The position numbers were made by a program, and so were the translations under genes. This document shows, in pieces, positions 6,857-13,065 of a stretch of DNA of 13,325 nucleotides. Under the pieces are notes generated by a model. That model was not told where the DNA came from. It searched no databases and was given only the letters and a program-made list of their open reading frames with translations. The stretch spans positions 1 to 13,325 of the forward strand of contig DATIKM010000051.1 in the NCBI GenBank assembly GCA_035477595.1, in the 5' to 3' direction. Positions within the stretch are counted from its first letter, which is position 1, and every line of letters starts with the position of its first letter. The stretch is from DATIKM01 sp035477595. Lineage in GTDB: Bacteria > Armatimonadota > Chthonomonadetes > Chthonomonadales > CAJBBX01.

Positions 6857-7605
6857 TGGCGCACGAAGACCCGTCAATGGAGGGAAGTGGCCTCCTGGAA
6901 CTGGAGTGCGTCACCTCCACGCAGGACGTCGCAAGAGAGCGCGTTCTCGCGGGCGACCGGGGCTTCCTCGGGGTGCGCGCCAACTTCCAGACGGCGGGCC
7001 GCGGCCGCCTTGGCCGAGAGTGGCACGCCGAGCCCGGCCTGTGCCTTCTCGTCAGCTACGTGCTGCGCGGTGCGGACTGCACGCCCCCGATGGCGCACAG
7101 CCTGGCATTCGTTGCGGGGGTCGCCGTGGCGCAGACCATCTCGGCGGTGGCTGGCGGGTCCCCTTCCCTGAAGTGGCCGAACGATGTCCTGCTCGCCGGT
7201 CGCAAGGTCGCGGGCGTGCTGATCGAAACGCTTGCGCCACACGGCGAGCCCGTGGCGATCGTGGGCATCGGGGTGAACGTAAACGCGCTGCCCGTGGCTC
7301 CGGAGCTGGCATCGACCGCCGCATCGCTCCGAGAGGTCACTGGCGAAGTCTGGGACATCCGTGCGCTCGAGGCGCGGCTTCGCGACACGCTCTGCCGCGT
7401 GCGGCAAAATGCGGTAGAGCGCGGCTGGAGCTGGCTTCTGGACGAGTGGCGCATGTACGATGCTACAGCCGGGCGGAGGTATGTCGTGGAGTTGGGAGGG
7501 GCGCCCGTCGCGTGCGTAGCGACGGGTATTGCGCCGGACGGCTCGCTCCAAGTGTGGTGCGGCGAGCGTCAGTGGACCACATTCGCCGCCACGGCCGTGC
7601 CTTAG
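6856..7605 (+). CDS. birA: Biotin--[acetyl-CoA-carboxylase] ligase, group I (no DNA-binding domain)
   Basis: A 249-aa biotin protein ligase, which makes biotinyl-AMP and transfers biotin to the acceptor lysine of carboxylases such as AccB. Motifs: TSTQD (20-24, where STN is more usual), the biotinyl-AMP loop QTAGRGRLGREW (45-56), KWPND (106-110) running into LAGRKVAGVLIE, VGIGVNVN (136-143), and a C-terminal SH3-like cap from about 200. The protein starts directly at the catalytic domain, so it lacks the winged helix of the E. coli bifunctional repressor and should not regulate biotin genes itself. The ATG at 6856 shares its A with the nadC TGA. There is no clear Shine-Dalgarno, so reinitiation after nadC is likely; an ATG at 6877 is an alternative. 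The TAG stop overlaps the opposing rdgB stop. Confidence 0.93.
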   Translation: MAHEDPSMEGSGLLELECVTSTQDVARERVLAGDRGFLGVRANFQTAGRGRLGREWHAEPGLCLLVSYVLRGADCTPPMAHSLAFVAGVAVAQTISAVAGGSPSLKWPNDVLLAGRKVAGVLIETLAPHGEPVAIVGIGVNVNALPVAPELASTAASLREVTGEVWDIRALEARLRDTLCRVRQNAVERGWSWLLDEWRMYDATAGRRYVVELGGAPVACVATGIAPDGSLQVWCGERQWTTFAATAVP

Positions 7606-8246
7606 GGAAGCCGGGCGCCCATCTCCCCTGTCTGGCCAAGCAGCTCACGGATGATAGGGACCGCACACGCCAAGGCCTTGCCTCGATGGCTGATCGCGTG
7701 CTTCTCCGCCGGGGTCAACTCGGCCATGTGCCGGCCAAGTGCCGGCAGGTAGAAGACCGGATCGTAGCCGAACCCGTTCTGCCCGCGCATGGCGTGGGCC
7801 ACGCGGCCCTCACAAACGCCATGGCAGTAGAGCACGCGGCCATCGGGCGTGGCGATCGCAACGACCGAAACGAAGCGACAGCCACGACGTTCCTCGGGCA
7901 CGTCTCGCAGCATCGCCAGCAGGCGCGTCATCTTGTCCGGGAAGGTGGTCTCCTCCCCGAGGAAGCGTCGCGAGTACACGCCCGGCTGCCCGTCAAGGGC
8001 ATCGATCTCTAGCCCGGCGTCATCCGCGACGCACACGCGGCCCGTGAGCTCGAATGCGGCGCGCGCTTTGATCTCCGCGTTCTCCGCGTAGGTGCAGCCC
8101 ACCTCGTCCGGCTCATCGGCGGCCATGGCCTCAGGGTAGTCAGCCAGGGTGCTCACCGCCACGCCGTACCCCTGGAGGATCTCCACCATCTCTCCGGCCT
8201 TGGCGCGGTTGCGCGAAGCGATCACGAGCGGCGGCGGGTATGGCAC
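7602..8246 (-). CDS. rdgB: RdgB/HAM1 family non-canonical purine NTP pyrophosphatase (XTP/dITP diphosphatase)
   Basis: A 214-aa house-cleaning enzyme that hydrolyses dITP, ITP and XTP to the monophosphates and so keeps deaminated purines out of nucleic acids. Motifs: IASRNRAK (9-16, the usual T-x-N-x-x-K region), ADDAGLEIDALDGQPGVYS (74-92), GQNGFGYDPVF (155-165) and ISHRGKA (185-191). The canonical DDSGL reads DDAGL. The GTG at 8246 is chosen because GGAGT lies at 8258-8254 with 7-base spacing and it puts PLVIASRN at the expected N-terminus. The open frame runs further up to an ATG at 8336, but those 30 codons are not family-like and lack a ribosome site. It is last in a minus-strand group after the 183-aa gene. 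The TAA stop (7604-7602) overlaps the birA TAG. Confidence 0.93.
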   Translation of the reverse strand: MPYPPPLVIASRNRAKAGEMVEILQGYGVAVSTLADYPEAMAADEPDEVGCTYAENAEIKARAAFELTGRVCVADDAGLEIDALDGQPGVYSRRFLGEETTFPDKMTRLLAMLRDVPEERRGCRFVSVVAIATPDGRVLYCHGVCEGRVAHAMRGQNGFGYDPVFYLPALGRHMAELTPAEKHAISHRGKALACAVPIIRELLGQTGEMGARLP

Positions 8247-8301
8247 GTGAGGGACTCCGTGTTGGAGCGACTGAACGGCGCCTCGTTGCGCGAGTGCGGC
8301 G

Positions 8302-8853
8302 TCAGGCAGCCGGCTCGCCCTGGGAGAGCGCTGCATCCGCTGCCTGCCGCGCGCAGGCGATCAACAGAAGCGAATCGGGGTCGTTGATAACTGCGTCCAG
8401 CGAGTGCGGCAGGAACAGGGCCTCGACCGGGTCCCGAGCCCCTATCCGGCGGCATGCAGAAACGCTGACGCTGTCGCCACGCATGGATGCGGCCATGAGA
8501 ACGGCCGGACGCACGGAGCGGTAGTGACGCAGCAGCCAGACGCGGAGGGCCGCGTACTGCTCGGCGGCAAGCGGGTCGCGCGTCTGGGCCGCCCAACACA
8601 GCAGCCCGATGAGCTCGTCACACCGCTCACCGAACGCGCGCAGCTGCGCGGGATCGACTCGGGCTGCCCGACGGAGCAGCCGCCGATCCGCCGCGGCATG
8701 CGCCTGCGCGCGCACGGCGCTTGCGAGAGAGCGCGGCGCGGCGCACGTCAGACCCCATGCCCGCTCCGCACGACGCGAGATGCGCGAGAGAGCGAACTGC
8801 AGGCGGAGGCGCGCCCGGAGCAGCGTAGCGCCAGGCAGGCCGACGCGTATCAT
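8302..8853 (-). CDS. Hypothetical protein, Arg/Ala-rich, helical (183 aa)
   Basis: I do not recognise this protein. It has a basic, Arg-rich N-terminal third, then a helical region with hydrophobic patches (ELIGLLCWAAQ near 81-91, YAALRVWLLRHY near 100-111, DSLLLIACARQAADAAL near 159-175). There is no signal peptide, no clear transmembrane span and no metal motif. Coding is supported by the strong G/C preference at third codon positions throughout the frame, its fit between DUF1844 and rdgB on the same strand, and a 55-base gap to rdgB with no terminator. The ATG at 8853 is the first possible start after an in-frame TAG, but it has only a distant GGAAGG and no good Shine-Dalgarno. Either initiation is weak or the start lies at a rarer codon. 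Competing frames here (plus strand 8404-8919) look like shadows. Confidence 0.6.
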   Translation of the reverse strand: MIRVGLPGATLLRARLRLQFALSRISRRAERAWGLTCAAPRSLASAVRAQAHAAADRRLLRRAARVDPAQLRAFGERCDELIGLLCWAAQTRDPLAAEQYAALRVWLLRHYRSVRPAVLMAASMRGDSVSVSACRRIGARDPVEALFLPHSLDAVINDPDSLLLIACARQAADAALSQGEPAA

Positions 8854-8977
8854 GAAGGAGACACCGGACCTTCCCCATGGGACAACGATGTTGTGCGTCT
8901 AGCGGCGCCCCGGTCATAGCGACCGCCGGCGGCTGCCGTGCGGCAACCCCCCGGATGCAGCGAGGGAACAGGCGTTG

Positions 8978-9388
8978 TCAGCTACTCGACTGCTGCCGAA
9001 TGCGCACGAAGTTGATCTGAAGGTTCGCCACGGCGTTCTTCAGATCGCGCTGGGTGGCGGCGTCCAACTCCGCCCGCACGCGCTCCGCCAGGAAGTCGAC
9101 GGAGTCGATCAGCACACGCGCGTTGGCGAGGTCGGCCTCCACCTTCCCGGTTACGGGATCAGCGCGGAGCCCAAGGCAGACCCAAGCCCCCTGCATCAGG
9201 ATGTCGATGCACATCAGGAGGCGGTCGCGCGGCGTCAAGCTGTGAGGAGGGGCCTCAGCCGCGCCCTCCTGTTCCGGCACTGCTGCTTCCGAGGGCTCAG
9301 GACCTGCTGGCTCTTCGCTGTCGACGTCCGCCGCACCCGTGCGGCGCTTGTCAACGACGGTGAAGTCGTCCTGCTCTTCAGGAGCCAT
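8978..9388 (-). CDS. DUF1844 domain-containing protein
   Basis: A 136-aa cytoplasmic protein. The first 50 residues are acidic and rich in Glu, Ala and Pro, probably disordered. The DUF1844 domain follows (about 52-132): helices around RLLMCIDILMQGAWVCLGL, the conserved turn ADPVTGKVEADLANAR (76-91) and an amphipathic helix LIDSVDFLAERV. Proteins of this small helical family occur across Planctomycetes, Deltaproteobacteria and Armatimonadota, and their function is unknown. The start at 9388 is preferred over the ATG at 9412 because GAGGT (9398-9394) sits five bases upstream of it, while 9412 has no ribosome site; the promoter at 9462-9434 then gives a leader of about 39 bases. It is first in the minus-strand group and divergent from the Nif3-like gene. 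Confidence 0.85.
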   Translation of the reverse strand: MAPEEQDDFTVVDKRRTGAADVDSEEPAGPEPSEAAVPEQEGAAEAPPHSLTPRDRLLMCIDILMQGAWVCLGLRADPVTGKVEADLANARVLIDSVDFLAERVRAELDAATQRDLKNAVANLQINFVRIRQQSSS

Positions 9389-9433
9389 GGGCCACCTCGG
9401 ACCGCGGAGCATCTGGGGTAGCGTCGATGTGCC

Positions 9434-9462
9434 AGTATATCATGCCGATGGCCCGGTATCAA
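9434..9462 (-). promoter_or_regulatory. Sigma-70-type promoter for the DUF1844 gene
   Basis: Read on the minus strand, a -35 box TTGATA (9462-9457) is followed by an exact 17-base spacer and a -10 box TATACT (9439-9434), with an extended-10 TG at 9442-9441. Each hexamer differs from consensus by one base. The predicted transcript starts near 9427, 39 bases before the ATG at 9388. It lies in the 168-base divergent region before the Nif3-like gene, for which I see no equally good plus-strand promoter. Confidence 0.7.
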
Positions 9463-9556
9463 GGCGGCGGACCCGCAATTCGCACAGGCGCCCTGCCGTT
9501 AGCGGCCCGATGCTTCCCTCGTGGCCGGCACGGCCGGAGCCCAAGGAGCGCTTCCC

Positions 9557-10309
9557 ATGAGGCTTACCGAGATCGTGCGCTACCTCGAGGACTACCTGGA
9601 CATCGCCTCCGTGCCCGACTACCCAGACGCCCACAATGGCCTTCAGGTAGAGGGACCCGAGGAGGTCTCCAGAGTGGCGCTGGCCGTTGACGCCTGCCAG
9701 GCGACGATCGATGCCGCGGCAGATGCAGGGGCGGGCCTGCTGATCGTGCACCACGGCCTGCTCTGGGGCGCCAAGGCGCCTGTAGTCGGTGCTACGTACC
9801 GGCGCCTTGCGCGCCTGATACGCAACGATGTGGCGCTGTTCTCCGTGCATCTCCCGCTGGACGCCCATGCCGAGGTCGGGAACAACGCCCTCATGGCGCG
9901 CGGGATAGGGATGCCGATCGTGGGACGGTTCGCGGAGCACGATGGCGTCCCGGTCGGCGTGGTCGTGGAGGGACCCATCGCGGTCGATGAGCTGCGCGCG
10001 CGCGTTGCCGATACCATCGGGGCGGAGGCGAGGCTGATCGCCACAGGTCCGGCGCTGGCTCGGCGCATCGGCATCGTCACCGGCGGAGCAGGGACGTGGA
10101 TCCACATGGCTGAGCGCGCTGGCTGCGACACGTTCATCACGGGAGAGGGTCCGCACCACTGCTACTTCGAGGCGGAGGAGCGCGGATTGAACCTGATCCT
10201 TGGTGGCCACTATGCCACGGAGACACTCGGCGTGAAGGCGCTCGCCGCGCACCTCGGCGACCGTCTCGGTCTCGAGTGCATCTGGATAGAGCATCCCACG
10301 GGGCTGTGA
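9557..10309 (+). CDS. Nif3-like dinuclear metal center hexameric protein
   Basis: A 250-aa member of the Nif3/YbgI/YqfO (GTP cyclohydrolase I type 2 homolog) family. These form toroidal hexamers with a two-metal site facing the cavity, and their physiological reaction is not settled. Metal-ligand positions are all visible: His65-His66 in LIVHHGLLW, Asp102 in HLPLDAHAEVGNN, His218 in GGHYATE and Glu222. DAHNGLQVEG (25-34) and TFITGEGPHH (192-201) are also typical. It is the short form without the inserted PII-like domain. The ATG at 9557 follows AAGGAG (9543-9548) with 8-base spacing and begins at the conserved MRLTEIVRYLE; an upstream in-frame GTG at 9521 is not needed. The next gene starts 71 bases downstream from its own promoter. 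Confidence 0.92.
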   Translation: MRLTEIVRYLEDYLDIASVPDYPDAHNGLQVEGPEEVSRVALAVDACQATIDAAADAGAGLLIVHHGLLWGAKAPVVGATYRRLARLIRNDVALFSVHLPLDAHAEVGNNALMARGIGMPIVGRFAEHDGVPVGVVVEGPIAVDELRARVADTIGAEARLIATGPALARRIGIVTGGAGTWIHMAERAGCDTFITGEGPHHCYFEAEERGLNLILGGHYATETLGVKALAAHLGDRLGLECIWIEHPTGL

Positions 10310-10350
10310 CCGCCCGCCCGTCGCCGTCCCCGGCCGCGTGTGGCAGGCAA

Positions 10351-10359
10351 TGCTATAAT
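10351..10359 (+). promoter_or_regulatory. Extended -10 promoter for gtrA
   Basis: TGCTATAAT is a perfect extended -10 element (TG-n-TATAAT), 42 bases after the Nif3-like stop. No -35 hexamer is evident, which is acceptable for extended -10 promoters. Transcription would start near 10366, leaving a very short leader to the ATG at 10381 or about 48 bases to the TTG at 10414. Confidence 0.65.
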
Positions 10360-10380
10360 GACCGCGGTCCGAGGCAGCCC

Positions 10381-10881
10381 ATGCCCCGGCGCTGTCTAAC
10401 AGGAGCCCCTCCGTTGCCCACCGAGTTGAGGAAGTTGGCGTCGTTGGCCGGGCCGCGGCAGTTCGTGAAGTTCTGTATGGTGGGCTCGAGCAGCTTCGCG
10501 ATCGACTTCGGCGTGTCCTACATGCTGACCTACGGTCTGGGCCTCTGGTGGGTGCTGGCCAAGACGATCAGCTTCAGCCTCGCAGTCACCAACGGGTTCT
10601 TCTGGAACCGGCGCTGGACCTTCCGCGCCGTCGGACACCGTCGCAAGCGTGAGCAGTACGCGATGTTTGTCACGTTCAACATCGTGGGATGGGCCCTCAA
10701 CGTGTGCATCATGAAGACAGTCTTCTTCATTTCCACGGGGGCATGGCACGGACAGCAGCCCGAGCGACCCATGTTCGTGCTCGCAACCTTCGCAGCGACG
10801 CTGGTCGTCACCTTCTGGAACTTCTTCACCAACAAGCACCTGACGTTTGGCCGCAAGCGAACGACCCCGGACGCCGCCTGA
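10381..10881 (+). CDS. GtrA family membrane protein
   Basis: A 166-aa small integral membrane protein with four predicted helices: about 29-52, 55-76, 93-118 and 131-151. The GtrA fold is shown by FVKFCMVGSSSFAIDFG (28-44) and by the repeated end-of-hairpin motif, FFWNRRWTF (73-81) in the first half and FFTNKHLTF (148-156) in the second. Family members are thought to help move undecaprenyl-linked sugars across the membrane or to work with glycosyltransferases in surface polysaccharide synthesis. No glycosyltransferase lies beside it here. Two starts are plausible. The ATG at 10381 has GAGG six bases upstream and fits the promoter. The in-frame TTG at 10414 has a better AGGAG (10401-10405, 8-base spacing) and would give 155 aa starting MPTELRKL. 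Upstream codons from 10276 lie before the promoter and are not used. Confidence 0.88.
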   Translation: MPRRCLTGAPPLPTELRKLASLAGPRQFVKFCMVGSSSFAIDFGVSYMLTYGLGLWWVLAKTISFSLAVTNGFFWNRRWTFRAVGHRRKREQYAMFVTFNIVGWALNVCIMKTVFFISTGAWHGQQPERPMFVLATFAATLVVTFWNFFTNKHLTFGRKRTTPDAA

Positions 10882-10885
10882 CGGT

Positions 10886-12070
10886 TCAGTCGATTCGGCG
10901 GGCGCTGTAGGCGGCCATCGCCGCCTCGTACACCGCCCTGGTCGGGACGCCGCTTGCACTGGCGGCCGAGCGCACGTCCTCATACTCCGGTGTGGCCGTT
11001 GTCTCCGCGCCCTTCCAGCGTCCCACCTTGACGCGCACAGCCCCGTACGGCGTCTCGACAGGCACCCACTCGCGCTCCAGGCACCACCGGCGCGCCCGCG
11101 TACAGCGCACGCCGAGCGTCGTCGTGTGGCGCACCAGCGCGTCGACGACGGCATCCGTCATCTCGGGTACGCAGAGGGCCGTCACCAAGGTCCCCGGACG
11201 CCCCTTCTTCATCTGTACCGGCGTCAGGAAGGCATCCAGCGCGCCGGCGCCCAGCAGGCTTTCCACCGTCGGGCCGTAGAGCTGCGGGTTCATGTCGTCG
11301 AGGTTGGTCTCCACGATGTCCACCTCAGCCGAGCCGCTGAAGTGGGGCTCCACGAGGTCGCCGACGATGGCACGGAGCAGGTTGGGACGGTCGGGCCACT
11401 GACGCGTGCCAGCCCCGTACCCTGCGGCGGCGGTGCGCATCGCGGGCGCGGGTCCATGTCGTGACGCGAGCGCGGCGACGAGCGCGGCGCCGGTGGGGGT
11501 CACCATCTCGCCCTCGACGTTCACGCCCACCGTCGCGATGCCCTTGGTGAGCTCGACTACGGCAGGAGCCGGCACGGGGATGCGACCGTGCGCGCAGTCC
11601 ACGAAGCCGTGGGGAACCGGCAACGGCGAGCAATGCACATCATCAATGCCCAGCAAGTCCAGGAGCGCGCACACGCCCACCACGTCCACGATGGCGTCCA
11701 GCGCGCCGACCTCATGGAAGTGCACCTGCTGCGGGGACACACCATGGACCCGCGCCTCTGCCTCAGCCAGGCGGCGGAACACGGCGACGGAGTCTCGGCG
11801 CACCCTGTCCCGAAGACTCGACGCACCGATGATCGCCTCGATGGCGGCGAGGTGGCGGTGTGCCGGCTGAGGGTCGGTCTGCACGACGCGCGCTCGAGTC
11901 GCCGCAATGCCGCTCACGTGGACCGCCTCTGTCTCTATGCGCCACCCCGACACGTTCAGACGGCCGAGCTCCTCCGTGAGCCGCTCTGGCGGCACACCGC
12001 AGGCCAGCAGCGCGCCCAGCGCCATGTCTCCCGAGATGCCGCCGATGCAGTCGAGGTAGACAATGCGCAT
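10886..12070 (-). CDS. larC: Nickel pincer cofactor biosynthesis protein LarC (nickel insertion)
   Basis: A 394-aa protein (DUF111). LarC inserts nickel into the pyridinium-dithiocarboxylate precursor to complete the Ni-pincer nucleotide used by lactate racemase and other LarA-type epimerases. Signature stretches are present along the full length: CIGGISGDM (8-16), HRHL (71-74), FHEVGALDAIVDVVG (118-132), VTPTGAAL (190-197), ETNLDDMNPQ (254-263) and TPVQMKKGRPGTLVTALC (283-300). It is one uninterrupted frame, unlike the Lactobacillus version, which is made as LarC1/LarC2 by frameshifting. The His-rich linker common in relatives is nearly absent. The ATG at 12070 has AGGAGG at 12085-12080 with 9-base spacing, inside the end of the previous gene, and the gap to that gene is five bases. 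LarA, LarB and LarE are not in the window. Confidence 0.93.
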   Translation of the reverse strand: MRIVYLDCIGGISGDMALGALLACGVPPERLTEELGRLNVSGWRIETEAVHVSGIAATRARVVQTDPQPAHRHLAAIEAIIGASSLRDRVRRDSVAVFRRLAEAEARVHGVSPQQVHFHEVGALDAIVDVVGVCALLDLLGIDDVHCSPLPVPHGFVDCAHGRIPVPAPAVVELTKGIATVGVNVEGEMVTPTGAALVAALASRHGPAPAMRTAAAGYGAGTRQWPDRPNLLRAIVGDLVEPHFSGSAEVDIVETNLDDMNPQLYGPTVESLLGAGALDAFLTPVQMKKGRPGTLVTALCVPEMTDAVVDALVRHTTTLGVRCTRARRWCLEREWVPVETPYGAVRVKVGRWKGAETTATPEYEDVRSAASASGVPTRAVYEAAMAAYSARRID

Positions 12071-12075
12071 GCTCC

Positions 12076-13065
12076 CTAGCCTCCTCGCTCAAAGAGGACG
12101 GCATCGGCCCGGCCATCCGGTGTTCCCACGAACGCGGAGAGGGTTCCTGACTGCCTGAAACCCGAGGCCTCCAGCGATACCGCCGTGAGTGACTTCGGGT
12201 CGGCCCAGGCGACCTCGCGCTCACCGGCAAGGTCCGGCAGGGCTGCCAGCAGCTCGGCGGCAAGCCCTCCGAAGGACGGGTGCACGTCGAGGTCGGTCAG
12301 CCATACGCCGGGCCATGGGCGCGGGTCCGCGCCCATCATGAACGGGTGGCGGATGGCCACGCCGACGACAGCGCCATCGTCAGTCTGCAGCAGCCGCCCG
12401 TGCGGACCGGACCCCGCCGCTCCGTGGCAGAAGCTGCAATAGCCCCACTCCAGGTTCTCGATTCCGACCACATGCCACGCGACGATGCGCAGGCGCTCCG
12501 CCGTCTGCACCGACCCGAGGAGCGCAACGAGCGGCCAGTGCTCCCATCGCGGCTCCACAACGCGGGCCGACCGTGGCGCGAACCACGCCTCCTCCAAGCG
12601 CTCGTGGCCCGGCGCGGCATAGCGCATGAAGCCGCCGCACAGGCTTCGGAACCCGAACGCGTGGTAGATCCAGTAGGCAGGGCTCTTCCACTCGGTTCCG
12701 AGAAGTAGCACGCGGCCCCCACGTGTGCGAAAGTCCGCCATCTGCTCGCCCAACACCGCTTTGCAGATGCCCTGGCGCCTGCGCTCGGGTCGCGTGTAGA
12801 CGTGGCCAAGGATGCCGACGCCGTGGCGCTCCACGGTCATCACGTTGGCCACGGCCTGACCGCCGACCACGCCAAGGTGGAACCGCGTCTCGAGGTCGTC
12901 AGTGGCTCCATCGAGCGCCTGCGCGATGTGGTGCTGCCACTCGGGCCCCTTGTGCGCCAGCAAGGAGAGCGTCGGTTCGCGCCAGGCCGCATCGGCGCCT
13001 TCCACGCAGAGCACCTCCATGCGCTCCCCCGTGGCGATCGTCGCGCTTCCGAGGTAGCGCACCAT
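12076..13065 (-). CDS. Tandem GNAT-fold N-acetyltransferase
   Basis: A 329-aa protein with two GNAT-like halves. The first (about 15-150) is complete: YTRPERRRQGICKAVL (90-105) is the acetyl-CoA pyrophosphate loop with its basic Q/R-x-x-G core, and AYWIYHAFGF (130-139) is the usual Y...GF ending. The second (about 175-325) has the matching strand and helix, WLTDLDVHPSFGG (255-267) and SLEASGFRQSG (297-307), but no basic loop, so it probably does not bind CoA and may shape the substrate site. The acceptor is unknown. The ATG at 13065 shares one base with the TGA of the upstream ROK gene (TGATG), which indicates coupled translation, and larC starts five bases after its stop. A CSFCH sequence at 210-214 resembles a heme-c site, but there is no export signal, so it is probably chance. 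Confidence 0.8.
   Translation of the reverse strand: MVRYLGSATIATGERMEVLCVEGADAAWREPTLSLLAHKGPEWQHHIAQALDGATDDLETRFHLGVVGGQAVANVMTVERHGVGILGHVYTRPERRRQGICKAVLGEQMADFRTRGGRVLLLGTEWKSPAYWIYHAFGFRSLCGGFMRYAAPGHERLEEAWFAPRSARVVEPRWEHWPLVALLGSVQTAERLRIVAWHVVGIENLEWGYCSFCHGAAGSGPHGRLLQTDDGAVVGVAIRHPFMMGADPRPWPGVWLTDLDVHPSFGGLAAELLAALPDLAGEREVAWADPKSLTAVSLEASGFRQSGTLSAFVGTPDGRADAVLFERGG

Noticed and set aside
6705..8012. 435-aa plus-strand open frame across nadC, birA and rdgB
   Set aside because: It runs through three conserved genes in another frame and is Arg/Pro/Ala-rich, as a GC shadow is; no recognisable domain.
8975..9421. 148-aa plus-strand frame opposite DUF1844
   Set aside because: It mirrors the DUF1844 coding region, which has a promoter, ribosome site and conserved domain on the other strand.
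9495..9506. 12-base GCCGTTAGCGGC shared by 9495-9506 and the nadC repeat arm (6365-6376)
   Set aside because: A 12-base match is expected several times by chance in a window of this size and composition; no further copies were noticed.
12424..12438. CSFCH (CxxCH-type heme-c motif) in the GNAT protein
   Set aside because: A single CxxCH in a cytoplasmic acetyltransferase with no signal peptide is most simply chance.
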